Source: DVEG01 sp964405435
Lineage (GTDB): Bacteria; Cyanobacteriota; Cyanobacteriia; Cyanobacteriales; Oscillatoriaceae
Reading direction: 5' to 3'
Length of the DNA: 64,000 nt
Assembly (NCBI GenBank): GCA_964405435.1
Contig: CAYOOD010000033.1
Coordinates: 4,678-68,677, forward strand
Shown: positions 26,541 to 37,600 of the stretch, piece after piece
Layout of the letters: every line of letters starts with the position of its first letter
Numbering within the stretch: position 1 is the first letter of the stretch
Notes under the pieces: generated by a model
Databases searched by the model: none
What the model was told of the DNA's origin: nothing
The model's input: the letters and a program-made list of their open reading frames with translations, nothing else
Translations under genes and position numbers: made by a program

Positions 26541-29500
26541 TCAAAAACGGGACGCCCGCTCAGCAGCCATCACGGTTTGTGATTTTTCTGCGTCAGTTTC
26601 TTCTAAGCGATCGAGCAGTTCATCTATCTTGTCAGAACTGGCGATCGCCAGAATTGCATCTTCTACCATTTCCGCCATATCCTGAATAGTTGGAGAGGCA
26701 AAAAACTCTGACAACTGCAACTCTACCCCAAAGTGCGCTCGCACCCGCGATACCAACTGCGTCGCCATCAAAGAGTGCCCGCCGAGGTCAAAAAAGCTTT
26801 CATTAATTCCTACTTTCTCTCGCCCTAAAACAGCCGTCCAAATCTCAGCGATTTCTTTTTCTGTGGGCGTTTGCGGCTCGGTGAAGGCTGCTTCATCAGA
26901 GACGCGATCGCATTCGGGCAAGGCGCGGCGGTCGAGTTTTCCGTTGGGCGTTAGCGGCAGCGCATCTAATAGCACAAAAGCTGAGGGCACCATATAATCG
27001 GGCAGTTTGTGCTTCAGGAAAGCGCGCAGTTCTGAAATGAGTTCGGAGTTTTGAGATTTGAGTTTTGAGGTTGGAACTAGGTAAGCCACTAAACGCTGAC
27101 TGTCCGGTTCATTTCCCTGGAGCAAAACGGCAGCCTCGCTTACAGAGGAATGTTGAGAGAGTGCCGCCTCTATTTCTCCTAGCTCGATGCGGAAGCCGCG
27201 TATTTTTACCTGACGGTCAGCCCGCCCTATAAATTCTATCGTACCATCCGGCAGGTAACAACCTAAATCGCCTGTTTTGTACAAAACTTTTTGAGAAGGC
27301 GTCTGGGCAGACTCTAATTCTTCCTTCCAAAATGGGTTGGAGATGAATTTCTCAGCAGTTAAGTCGGGGCGGTTTAAGTAACCCAGTGCCAAGCCGTCGC
27401 CGCTGACGTAAATCTCGCCGGGAATCCCAACCGGAACGGGTTGCCAGTTGCGATCGAGCAGGTATATTTGGGTGTTGGCGATCGCTCGCCCAATTGGCAC
27501 TCCCTCGGAGCGATCGCACTGAGTGGCATCGTACCACGTTACGTCTGCCGCCACTTCAGAGGAGCCGTAAAGATTTATCAATACCCGCTGGGGCAGCTTC
27601 TCGCGAAAGCGCTGGCAGAGTTGCACGGGCAGGGTTTCTCCGCTGCAAATCCAATATTTCAATTTAGGCAAGCGGCTGTCTAAATCGGGGAAGGAATCCA
27701 AGAGGGCTCGCAGCAAAGAAGGAACCAGTACCAGCCGCGTTACATTTTGCTCGGATAAGGTTTGAACGAATCGGGGGATATCTTTGACGGCTTTATCGGG
27801 AATAATAACAGTTCGCAGCCCGTGCAGCAAGGGTGCAAACAGTTCCCAAACCGAATCGACAAAATTTAAGGAAGTTTTTTGACAGCAAATTTCTTCCTCG
27901 GTAAAGAGGTAGGGGTTCCAGTAACAGCGATTGACTGCGCCTCGGTGGGTGCCGAGGACGCCTTTGGGAGTGCCAGTCGAGCCGGAAGTGTAGAGAACAT
28001 AAGCGAGGCTGTCAGCTCCTACTTGTACGCCAGGATTGCGATCGCTCTGTCGGGCAATTGCTTCCCTATCTGCATCTAAAAATACGACTTTGGCGCTGTT
28101 TTCGGGCAGGGTTTCTCGCAGCTTCTCCTCCGTCAACAGCACGGAAACTTTTGCGTCTGCCAGCATGAAGGCGAGGCGATCCTGGGGATAGGCGGGATCG
28201 AGAGAAACGTAGGCGGCACCGGCTTTGAGAGTGCCGAGAATTCCCGCCAGCATTTCCAGCGATCGCGCTAAGCTAATTCCGACCAAAACTCCCGATCCGA
28301 AGCCCAAAGATTGCAAGTAATGCGCGATTTGGTTGGCTTTTGCGTTCAATTCGCGGTAAGTCAATTGTTGATTTTCGCAAATTGCCGCTACGGCATCCGG
28401 GGTTCGCTCTGCCTGCGCTTCAAATAACTCGCAAAGCGAAGCATTTTTGGGGTAATCCGCCCGCGTGTCGTTCCACTCTCCGAGCAATTGCTGCTGTTCG
28501 GCAGCGCTCAATAGGGATAATTCTGAAAGTTTTCGCTGGGGATTGGCAGCGATTCCCTCCAGTAAAGTTTGCAGGTGACCGAGCATCCGCGCGATCGCGC
28601 TGTCCTCAAAGCGGTTGCTATTGCAACCAATTTTGAGCGCCAACTCCTCACCAGGCACTACTGTCAGCGTTAGGGCATAGTTTGTCTTTTCAAAAGAGCG
28701 AACGCTTTCTATTTCCAGGTTTTGAACCCGCTCTTGCAAAGAAGACTCTAAGGGATAGTTCTCAAAAACTACCAGCGTGTCAAATAAAAGCACTCCGCGC
28801 GGCACCTCGCTCCACCGCTGCACCTCTACCAAGGGGCTGTACTCGTACTGCCGCGCCTCTATTTGTTGCGCTTGCAACTGCTTGAGCCAAGACAGCAGCG
28901 AGTCTTCTGGGCGAATCCTGACGCGCGCGGGCAGGGTGTTGACGAACAGCCCCACCATCGATTCTACTCCTGCTAAATCAGGCGGACGACCGGAGACAAC
29001 CGCTCCAAAAACGACGTCTTCCTCGCTACTATAGCGGCTGAGAAGCAGTCCCCAGGCTCCTTGCACGAGAGTATTCAGCGTCAGTTGTTGCTGCCGAGCT
29101 AGCGTTTTTAGCGCTGCTGTTGTCGCGGCTGGCAGCAGAATTTGCTGCTCCTGGTAAATTTCTTCGCCCGCTGCGCTTGCAAAATTCCGCTCAATTGGGA
29201 TCGGAGTGGGTGCGGTAAAACCTTGCAGGCGCTGCCGCCAAAATGACTCAGCCTCAGATAACTTTTGCTGCTGTATCCAAACAATATAATCCCGATAGGG
29301 GCGCGGGCGCGGTAAGGATAATTGTTCGCCGTTGAGGAAGGCTTGGTAAAAATCAAAGACTTCTTTTAGGATGGCGGGGCTCGACCAGCCATCTAGCAGC
29401 AGGTGGTGGTGACTCCAGATGAAATAATAAGTATCTTTTGCCAGTTGGATGAGAGTCAGGCGCATCAGCGGCGGTTGGCGCATGTCGAAACCCCGATCGC

Positions 29501-29834
29501 GATCGCTCTCAAGAAAGGTTTCTAACTGCTGTTGCTGTTCTGCGGGCGATCGCCCTTGCCAGTCGCACTCCTCCCAAGGCAGTTGCACTTGCCGGTGTAC
29601 GACTTGAACGGGTTCTTTGACGCCTTCCCAGACGAAGGAAGTACGCAAGATGGGATGCCGATCTGTCACCTGCTGCCACGCCTGCTTAAATGCCTGCGGG
29701 TTCTTCAGATGGCGCAGCGTGCAGCTTAATTGCTCGAAATAAACTCCCGAATTGGGAGAGTAAAGGGTGTGAAAGAGCATCCCCTGCTGCATGGGCGAGA
29801 GGGGGTAGAAATCTTCGACGTTGCCTTTGCCCAT
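26541..29834 (-). CDS. NRPS module C-A(beta-Ala)-T
   Basis: About 1097 residues from ATG 29834 (MGKGNVEDFYPLSPMQQGML), one base after the previous stop; a TTG at 29849 would overlap. The C domain is the DCL type expected after an epimerising module, with MQQGMLFHTLY and H143-H-L-L-L-D-G. The A domain has Val659-Asp660 where alpha-amino-acid domains have Asp then a variable residue. The hand-read code VDWVISLADK equals the published beta-alanine code. The carrier is GGHS with Ser1021. Loss of the usual Asp that binds the alpha-amino group agrees with a beta-amino acid substrate. The next gene encodes an aspartate decarboxylase. A short charged tail ends the protein. Confidence 0.92.
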   Translation of the reverse strand: MGKGNVEDFYPLSPMQQGMLFHTLYSPNSGVYFEQLSCTLRHLKNPQAFKQAWQQVTDRHPILRTSFVWEGVKEPVQVVHRQVQLPWEECDWQGRSPAEQQQQLETFLESDRDRGFDMRQPPLMRLTLIQLAKDTYYFIWSHHHLLLDGWSSPAILKEVFDFYQAFLNGEQLSLPRPRPYRDYIVWIQQQKLSEAESFWRQRLQGFTAPTPIPIERNFASAAGEEIYQEQQILLPAATTAALKTLARQQQLTLNTLVQGAWGLLLSRYSSEEDVVFGAVVSGRPPDLAGVESMVGLFVNTLPARVRIRPEDSLLSWLKQLQAQQIEARQYEYSPLVEVQRWSEVPRGVLLFDTLVVFENYPLESSLQERVQNLEIESVRSFEKTNYALTLTVVPGEELALKIGCNSNRFEDSAIARMLGHLQTLLEGIAANPQRKLSELSLLSAAEQQQLLGEWNDTRADYPKNASLCELFEAQAERTPDAVAAICENQQLTYRELNAKANQIAHYLQSLGFGSGVLVGISLARSLEMLAGILGTLKAGAAYVSLDPAYPQDRLAFMLADAKVSVLLTEEKLRETLPENSAKVVFLDADREAIARQSDRNPGVQVGADSLAYVLYTSGSTGTPKGVLGTHRGAVNRCYWNPYLFTEEEICCQKTSLNFVDSVWELFAPLLHGLRTVIIPDKAVKDIPRFVQTLSEQNVTRLVLVPSLLRALLDSFPDLDSRLPKLKYWICSGETLPVQLCQRFREKLPQRVLINLYGSSEVAADVTWYDATQCDRSEGVPIGRAIANTQIYLLDRNWQPVPVGIPGEIYVSGDGLALGYLNRPDLTAEKFISNPFWKEELESAQTPSQKVLYKTGDLGCYLPDGTIEFIGRADRQVKIRGFRIELGEIEAALSQHSSVSEAAVLLQGNEPDSQRLVAYLVPTSKLKSQNSELISELRAFLKHKLPDYMVPSAFVLLDALPLTPNGKLDRRALPECDRVSDEAAFTEPQTPTEKEIAEIWTAVLGREKVGINESFFDLGGHSLMATQLVSRVRAHFGVELQLSEFFASPTIQDMAEMVEDAILAIASSDKIDELLDRLEETDAEKSQTVMAAERASRF

Positions 29835-29835
29835 T

Positions 29836-32800
29836 TTAAACTTTTCCAATCGCTGAAAGAATGTCGTCTAGGTCGTTTTGCGTCCACTGGCTCCACTGGA
29901 ATTCTGCAAAGTCAGAAGGAGTGCAGCCGACTGTTTCGGATTCCTGGGAAGCCAGGGCGATCGCTCGCAGCGCTTCGGCAAACCTCTGCGCCAAATTTTC
30001 CACCGTGGATCGTCGGTGAATTTCCTCGCTGTAAGTCCAATCCATTTGCAACTGCCCGTCCGCAACAAATCCGTTAATTTCTAGTAAATAGCTGCGGTTG
30101 CCTTCGGGGCTGAAAGGCTGCCCGACGGATTCCCCAGACAGGGCAAATAAAGATGATTCAGGCAGAACTTGGTCGAACTGTCCGAAGTAATTGAAACTCA
30201 CCTCAGCCTGGGGAAGCGATCGCAGTTGTCGGGAAATTTCGCCACCGGCGAGATATCGCAGCAATCCGTAACCCATGCCGCGATTGGGGATGGCGCGCAA
30301 CTGTTCTTTTACAGCTTTTAAGCCCTCTGCGGGAGTGGCAGCCTCGCCCAGCGACAGCAGCACCGGAAACACGGAAGTAAACCAGCCTACCGTCCGCGAA
30401 ACGTCTGCATCGGGGAAGATATCTTCCCGCCCGTGCCCGTCTAAATCAACCAGCAGCACTCGCTCTCCCGTCCACTCGGCAAACGCCCACGCCAGCGCTG
30501 CCAGCAGCACGTCGTTAATTTGGGTTCGGTAGAGTTTGGGAACTTCGTGCAGCAGCAGGTGAGTGTCTTCAGCGTTGAGCGCTACCGACACGATGCGCGA
30601 GTGCGCGACCGCATTACTTCCAGAAGCGAAATCCACTGGCAAGGGAGAAATCGGCTTTTGCAGGTGTGCCAGCCAGCGATCGAATTCTTGCTGCAACGCT
30701 TCTGACTGAGCATATTCAACCAGCCGCTCAGCCCACTGCTTGAAAGAGGTCGTCTTCGGCGGCAGCGCGATCGCTTCACCCTTGCTCAACTGCTCGCAGG
30801 CAGTTTGCAAGTCTTCCAGCAAAATGCGCCACGACACGCCATCGATCGCTAAGTGGTGGATGACGATTAGCAGTCGCGAGGGCTGCTGCGCTCCCAAATC
30901 GAACAGAACAGCGCGCGCTAGCGGCCCTTCTGACAAGTTTAAACTTGCCTGCGCTTTATTGCACTTGGAAATTATAGCACGATCGCGCTCATTTGTCAAG
31001 AAACTCGACAAATCCACCCTTTCAAACGGCACGGCTCCCCCCGGTTCGGCATTGAACTGCTGCCAGCCAGATTCGCCGCGCGCGAAGCGCAGGCGCAGGG
31101 CGTCGTGGTGCGTCAGAAGGCGCGCGATCGCTCGCTCCAGCAGCGCCGGATCGAGGGGTTGCCGCACTTCCAACATCACCGCTTGGTTCCAGTGGTGCGC
31201 AGAGGCAAAATTTTCTTCAAAGAACCACTGCTGCACCGGAGTCAGCGGCACCGCGCCCGTCACTGGTTTTTGCTCGGCTCGCACAGCCTCGACAGTGCCA
31301 GCAGCGACTGCCAGTTCCGCGATCGTTTGGTGCTGGAATAGCAGTTTGGGAGTCAGTTGAATCCCCGCTTGATTGGCTTTGGCGACGATTTGGATGCTGA
31401 GAATCGAATCTCCGCCCAACTCGAAAAAGTTGTCGCGCGTGCCTACTTGCTCGATTCCGAGAACCTCTCTCCAAATACTCGCGAGTTGCTCCTCGACGCT
31501 GCAGGAAGGAGCCGCGAAAGCTTCTTCCAAGTCGGATCGCGTCAAGTCGGGCGCTGGCAGCGCCGCGCGATCGAGCTTGCCGTTAGGCGTGAGAGGCAGT
31601 TTCTCCAGCAGCACGAAGGCAGACGGCACCATATACTCGGGCAAGCGTTCTAGCAGGAACTGGCGCAGTTCGCTAGAAGACACTGAGGAATTCTGCTCTC
31701 GGGCGTCGGGGACGACGTAAGCCACGAGACGCTTGCGATCGCCTTCCCACAGCAAAACCGCACTTTCCCGCACTGCTGGATGCTGAGACAGCGCCGCCTC
31801 AATCTCTGCCAACTCGATGCGGAACCCCCGAATTTTCACCTGATTGTCCGCTCGACCGATTAGCTCGATATTGCCGTCTGGCAAGTAGCGAGCTACATCT
31901 CCGGTTTTGTACAGTTTTGAGTTGTGCGTTGAGGCGTCTAATTCCCCATGAGAAATTGAGAATTTATCGCTATTTTCAAATGGGTTGGGTATGAATTTCT
32001 CAGCCGTTAATTCGGGGCGGTTGAGATAGCCGCGCGCTACGCCAGCACCGCCGACGTGCAGTTCTCCGGGAACGCCGACCGGCACGGGCTGCAAGGAAGC
32101 GTCTAAAATATAAAGCTGGGTGTTGGGAAAGGGACGCCCGATGGGCACTATCTGCTCGCCGGGTAAATTTCCCGTCGCGCTTTCAAAATAGCAACTGTCG
32201 ATGGTGGCTTCGGTGACGCCAAACGAGTTAATCAGCCGCGTGTCAGGGGCGCAAAATTGCCGGAATTTTTCGTATTCCGAGCCGTACCAACTATCCGAGC
32301 CGCAGACGACGATTTTCATAAAATCGAGCCGCTGTCCGCTCTCTTCTAGGTACTGGATCAGGTTCCTCAAGACGGCGGGAACGAATTCGCCAAAGTCTAT
32401 CTTTTCCTGCCGCATCAGTTCGTAGAGTTTCTGCGGCGCGAGCAGCTTCTCGCGATCGCACAGCACCAGTTTGCCGCCAGAACACAGCGATCGCACCAAG
32501 TCGCCGCTAAAAACGTCGAAGGAAAAGCTCGCCATCTGGAGGTGAGCAGTCACTCCAGAGCGAAGCTGATAAGCGGTTTCCCAGCCCAAATAGGCATTCA
32601 CCAGACTGCGGCGCGTGACTGCCACCCCTTTAGAGCGCCCAGTAGAACCGGAGGTGTAGGTAACGTAAGCGAGATTTTCAGGCGTGGCTGTGTTAGAGGG
32701 GTTTTCTTCGCTCTCCAGGGCAATTTGCTCCCAGTCTGCATCCAAACAAACGACTTTACAGGAGTGCGGGGGGAGTTTATTTAAAAGGTGCTGTTGAGTC

Positions 32801-34599
32801 AGCAGCAGCGGTGCCTGGGCGTCTTCGAGCATGTAAGCCAAGCGCTTGGGCGGGTAAGCGGGGTCTAGGGGTAAATAAGCTGCCCCTGCTTTGAGGACGC
32901 CCAGAAACGCCGCGATCGCCTCTAGGGAGCGATCGGCGCAAACGCCTACGAGCACCTCTCGCTCTGCCCCCAGCTTTTGCAAGTAATGCGCGATTTGGTT
33001 TGCCCTGGCGTTGAGCTGTCGGTAGGTTAGCTGCTGGTTTTCAAAGACTGCAGCGATCGCGTCGGGGGTTTGCTCTACTTGCTTTTCAAACAGCTCGTCA
33101 GGGCACTGGTTCGGCAAATAACCCGTATGGGTGTTATTCCACTCCAGCAGTTGCTGCTTTTCGGGTGCCGTCAGCAGGGGCAAGCTGGAGAGGCGCTGTT
33201 CTGGATTGGCGGCGATACCTTCCAGCAAGGTTTGCAAATGTCCGAGCATCCGGGCAATGGTGGCGCGATCGAACAAATCCGTGCTGTATTCCACCGACGC
33301 TTGCAGCCTTTCCCCGATTTCTTCTAAATCCAAGCTCAAATCAAACTGCGTCGTATTCGTTTCGACATTCAGCAGACTTAAGGTTAGCCCGGGCAGCTCC
33401 AAGGGCGGCATGGGGTTATTCCGCAACTGAAACATCACCTGAAATACCGGGTTGTAACTCAGACTGCGCTCCGGCTGCAATTCCTCAACCAGTTTCTCAA
33501 ATGGCAAGTCTTGATGGGCGTAGGCTCCCAAAGTCACCTCCCGCACGCGAGCCAGCAATTCTCGAAAAGTAGGATCGCCCTTTACGTCAGTCCGCAACAC
33601 CAGCGTATTGACGAACACGCCAATCAGCCCTTCAATTTCCGCGCGGTTGCGGTTGGCGATCGACGAGCCGACTAGCAAGTCCGTCTGCCCTGTATAGCGG
33701 TAAAGCAGCGCTTTAAATGCCGCCAGCAGCGTCATAAACAGGGTAACGCCCTCGCGCTGGCTGAGGTTTTTGAGGGCGGCTGTCAGATCCTCAGACAGCA
33801 GCAGCGACAGGGTTGCGCCTTCGGAAGTCTGAACTGGAGGTCGGGGCCGGTCGGCGGGCAGTTCCAGCAGGGGAGGCGCTCCCTCTAGCTGTTGCTTCCA
33901 GTAGGCAAGCTGAGTTTGCAAGACCTCGCCGGAGAGCCAGTTGCGCTGCCAGATCGCAAAGTCGCCATACTGTACGGGAAGCTCTGGAAGCTGCGGTTCG
34001 TTTCCGGCGGAAAACGCTTCGTAAATGGCCGCCAGTTCCCGCACCAGCACTCCGATCGACCAGCCATCTGCAACGATGTGGTGCATCGTCAGCAGCAGGA
34101 CGTGTTCTTCTTCGTCAAGCTGCAATAAAGATGTCCGCAACAAGGGGCCTCGCTCTAAGTTAAAGGGCTGTTGCGCTTCCTTGGCAGCAATCTGCTTGAC
34201 GGCTGCTTCTCGATCGCTCTGGGGCAGTTCTCGCAAGTCTATTACTGGCAGCGGCAGGCGCGTTTCAGGGGGAGCGATGACCTGAACGGGCTGTCCCTGA
34301 ACTTCCGTAAAAGTCGATCGCAAGGCTTCGTGCCGGTTGACAATTTCGTTGAAAGTTTTCTCCAGCACGGCTACATTTAATTTGCCTTTGAGCCGGATAG
34401 CCCCTGGGAGATTGTAGAAAGATTTACCCGGCTCAAATTGGTCGAAAAACCACAGCCGTTGCTGGGCGAAAGATAGGGGAATTCGTTCGCCGTCTTTCCG
34501 GCGAGGAATTCGGCGATCGCTTGAGGATTCTACCCCCTTCTCTCGCAGCATCACTTCCAGCAATGCTCGCTTTTTTGCAGATAGTTTCAAATAGCTCAT
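29836..34599 (-). CDS. NRPS module C-A(Orn)-T-E
   Basis: 1587 residues. The C domain is intact (H173-H-I-V-A-D-G). The A domain reads DVGEVGSIDK (Asp at 695), one conservative change from the ornithine code DVGEIGSIDK. Lys or diaminobutyrate are less likely. The carrier has GGDS (Ser1065), the form usual before epimerases. Residues about 1105-1550 are an epimerisation domain with H1248-H-L-A-I-D-G, DLDGHGRE and VGWFTSVFP, so D-Orn is predicted; the DCL-type C domain of the next protein agrees. No ornithine N-hydroxylase is encoded in the window, so the side chain is not expected to become a hydroxamate from genes seen here. Confidence 0.92.
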   Translation of the reverse strand: MSYLKLSAKKRALLEVMLREKGVESSSDRRIPRRKDGERIPLSFAQQRLWFFDQFEPGKSFYNLPGAIRLKGKLNVAVLEKTFNEIVNRHEALRSTFTEVQGQPVQVIAPPETRLPLPVIDLRELPQSDREAAVKQIAAKEAQQPFNLERGPLLRTSLLQLDEEEHVLLLTMHHIVADGWSIGVLVRELAAIYEAFSAGNEPQLPELPVQYGDFAIWQRNWLSGEVLQTQLAYWKQQLEGAPPLLELPADRPRPPVQTSEGATLSLLLSEDLTAALKNLSQREGVTLFMTLLAAFKALLYRYTGQTDLLVGSSIANRNRAEIEGLIGVFVNTLVLRTDVKGDPTFRELLARVREVTLGAYAHQDLPFEKLVEELQPERSLSYNPVFQVMFQLRNNPMPPLELPGLTLSLLNVETNTTQFDLSLDLEEIGERLQASVEYSTDLFDRATIARMLGHLQTLLEGIAANPEQRLSSLPLLTAPEKQQLLEWNNTHTGYLPNQCPDELFEKQVEQTPDAIAAVFENQQLTYRQLNARANQIAHYLQKLGAEREVLVGVCADRSLEAIAAFLGVLKAGAAYLPLDPAYPPKRLAYMLEDAQAPLLLTQQHLLNKLPPHSCKVVCLDADWEQIALESEENPSNTATPENLAYVTYTSGSTGRSKGVAVTRRSLVNAYLGWETAYQLRSGVTAHLQMASFSFDVFSGDLVRSLCSGGKLVLCDREKLLAPQKLYELMRQEKIDFGEFVPAVLRNLIQYLEESGQRLDFMKIVVCGSDSWYGSEYEKFRQFCAPDTRLINSFGVTEATIDSCYFESATGNLPGEQIVPIGRPFPNTQLYILDASLQPVPVGVPGELHVGGAGVARGYLNRPELTAEKFIPNPFENSDKFSISHGELDASTHNSKLYKTGDVARYLPDGNIELIGRADNQVKIRGFRIELAEIEAALSQHPAVRESAVLLWEGDRKRLVAYVVPDAREQNSSVSSSELRQFLLERLPEYMVPSAFVLLEKLPLTPNGKLDRAALPAPDLTRSDLEEAFAAPSCSVEEQLASIWREVLGIEQVGTRDNFFELGGDSILSIQIVAKANQAGIQLTPKLLFQHQTIAELAVAAGTVEAVRAEQKPVTGAVPLTPVQQWFFEENFASAHHWNQAVMLEVRQPLDPALLERAIARLLTHHDALRLRFARGESGWQQFNAEPGGAVPFERVDLSSFLTNERDRAIISKCNKAQASLNLSEGPLARAVLFDLGAQQPSRLLIVIHHLAIDGVSWRILLEDLQTACEQLSKGEAIALPPKTTSFKQWAERLVEYAQSEALQQEFDRWLAHLQKPISPLPVDFASGSNAVAHSRIVSVALNAEDTHLLLHEVPKLYRTQINDVLLAALAWAFAEWTGERVLLVDLDGHGREDIFPDADVSRTVGWFTSVFPVLLSLGEAATPAEGLKAVKEQLRAIPNRGMGYGLLRYLAGGEISRQLRSLPQAEVSFNYFGQFDQVLPESSLFALSGESVGQPFSPEGNRSYLLEINGFVADGQLQMDWTYSEEIHRRSTVENLAQRFAEALRAIALASQESETVGCTPSDFAEFQWSQWTQNDLDDILSAIGKV

Positions 34600-34633
34600 T
34601 GGGCTCTGGTTTATCTAGACTGGACTGCTGAAA

Positions 34634-37600
34634 TTAATAAGGAGAGGGAGAGGCGATCGCCAATTCCCGATCGCGAAGAGAAGTTTTTTCTTCGAGCATT
34701 CGCTCTACTTCTTCATCGGAAAGTTCCGCAAGACTCAGCAGCAATTGAGCAGTATTTTCAACTTTCTCTCGCTGCGCGGGATTTTCTACCAGGGCAGCGG
34801 CTTGCTCGGATGCGGTAGGCGACTCGAAGAAAGCGCGCAGGGGCAGCTCCACCCCGAAGGTGTCGCGCACGGCTGAAATGATTTGAGTGGCAAGTAGGGA
34901 ATGCCCTCCTAAATCGAGAAAAAAGTTGTCGTGAATGCCGATTTTTTCAACGCCGAGTATTTCCGCCCAGATGCCTGCGAGAACTTTTTCAACGGGGGTG
35001 CAAGGCGCGACAAAAGTTTTCGGAAGGAAGGCGGCATCCGGTGCGGGAAGTGCCTTGCGGTCTACTTTTCCATTCGCAGACAGCGGCAGCGCTTCCAGCA
35101 TTATAAAAACTGACGGCAGCATGTAGTCGGGCAGCTTTTCGCTCAGGAATTTCCGCAGTTCGCAAGTTTCGGGTGCTGTACCGGGTTCGGGGACGACATA
35201 AGCCACTAAGCGCTTTTGGCTGTGATTTTCTCCGAATGCCGCGACGACGGATGCCTTGACTGCGGGGTGCTGGTTTAAGGCGGCTTCGATTTCTCCCGCT
35301 TCGATGCGGTAGCCGCGAATTTTGAGGCGGAAATCTTCTCGCCCTAAAAATTCGATGTTGCCGTCAGGGAGGAAGCGCCCTAAATCTCCCGTTCGATACA
35401 AGCGATCGCCCGTGACGGGGTGCGTGAGGAAGCTGGCGCGGGTTTTTTCCTCATTTCGCCAGTATCCTTTTGTCAGCCCAACTCCCGCGCAGCACATCTC
35501 CCCTGGCACCCACACGGGGCAGTCTTCCAACCTTTCATTCAAAATGTAGTAGCGGGTGTTCGCGATCGCCTTGCCGTAGGGAATGCTTTTCCAAGAAGGA
35601 TCGACCGTTTCTACTGGATACCAGATATTCCAAAGCGTTGTTTCCGTAGGTCCGCCGACGCTGACGACTCGACATTTTTTGACGATCGCATTTAGCCTTT
35701 CGGGCAGCGTCACCGGAATCCAATCTCCGCCGAGAAATGCCCAGCGCAAGCAATCCGGCAGCACCTCAGAACGTCCGGCAGCATAATCGAGCAGCATTTC
35801 CATCATCGGGGGAACTGAGTTCCAAATGGTGACGCGCTCTTTAAGCATTAATTCCGCCCAGTGCGCGGGGTTTAAGCGGTTGGCGGCGTCGGGAATGACG
35901 ATCGCTCCTCCGGCTGCAAGAATGCCGAAAATGTCGTAAACAGACATATCGTGATGTAGTGCGGTGACAGCGATCGCGCGATCGCGGGCGTCTACGTTGA
36001 AAACTCGGTTGGTATGAGCGATCGCATTCGCAACACCTCGGTGCGCGATCGCAACGCCTTTGGGCAAGCCAGTTGAGCCGGAAGTGTAAATGACATAAGC
36101 TAAATCTTCCGGTTGCTGCACCGACTCCAAAGCTTCGCCGCTCTCTGCCGCCAATTCCTCAGTATCGAGGCAAATCCGCCGCACATTTTCGGGCCACTCC
36201 AAGCGCTGATTCAGGCAAGATTGCGTCAAAACTACCTGAACTTCGCCATTTTCCAGCAAATACCACAGCCGCTCTTTTGGCAGCGCCGCATCTACGGGCA
36301 AATAAGCCGCACCGGATGTCAGAATGCCGAGAACTGCGACAATTTGCTCCCACCCTTTTTCCATAACGACGGCAACCAACTGGTTAGGGCGAGCGCCCAA
36401 ACGCCGCAACCGATGAGCGACTTGGTTTGAGCGGCGGTAGAGTTCCTCGTAAGTAAAGGCGCGCGTTGGAGTAATTACCGCTGCTTGCTGGAGTCGCTCG
36501 GCTACTTGCTGAGCAAACAGCTCGTGCAGCAGTGCGTCGGGAATGGGTGCTTCGATGCCGCTGGCGGCGGCTCGCTGCTGCAACTGCGCCGGGGGGAGCA
36601 ATTGCCGCGTTTCTTCCTGCCAAGCTTCCTCCTCGGTGGCGAGGCGATCGAGCAGGCGGCAGTAGGCGTCAAACATATCGTCGATCAGCCCTTGCGGGAA
36701 GAGTTCTTCCACCGCATCCCAGTTTAAAATTAGAGTGCCGCCAGCTTCGCTGTACTGATTGTCTATCCAAACTTGGGGAGTTTGACCGACGACGTAAACA
36801 ACCTCTGCGATTTCTGCGATCGCCCCCAATATAGAAGAATCGCTTTGTCCGGGGTTATTCTGCGGGTTAGTCGTGAATACCACTGGCATCGGTGCTGCCG
36901 ACGTCATCCGGTGCAGTTGCGCCAGTTCTCTCAGAACGCGCACGCCGCTGACGTACTGGTACTCTAAATCTTGCCAAAGCTGCTCAGTCAGGCGTTTTGC
37001 CCGAACTTCAAAACTTTCTCGCCGGGAGTTGTCTACCTCCAGCAGCGTAAACGAGGCAAACTCGCCGATGATTTCATTGACTTGCGGGTGCAGCGGCAGG
37101 CGATTGAAGCGCGGCACGTTGAGAGTAAAGCGGGGGCTTTTGCTCCACAGGCTGAGAACTTCGGCATAAGCAGCCAGCAAAACGCCTGTGGGAGAAAGCG
37201 CCGCGCGGGCGGCTCTGGCTTTGAGTTTTTTCCACGTTTCCGGCTCTAACTGATAGCTCCAGCGCTTGAAGCGAGGTTGTGTCAGGGAGCTGGGATGCTT
37301 GGCTAAGGGGAGTTCGGGCGCTGGCGGCAGAGTGGCGAGGCGATTTTGCCAATACTCCAAGGATTGCTGGAAGAATGGGGAATCTTGCAGCGCGATCGCC
37401 GCTAAAACGCAGTCGCGGAATGACAGTTGCAAAGGCGCGATCGCCGCGTTGGGATTGCGGTAAAACGTCACCAAATCCCGGAAGAGAATTTGATAGCTCC
37501 AGCCGTCAATGCACAAGGCGTCAATGCTGACGTGCAAGCGAATGCAGCGATTCCCTTCGGGATAGCTTTGCTTCACGCCAATCTGCGAAGCGCGAATCTC

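Noticed and set aside
29836..34599. Hydroxamate from hydroxyornithine
   Set aside because: The Orn code is present, but no ornithine N-monooxygenase or N-acyltransferase is encoded in the window.
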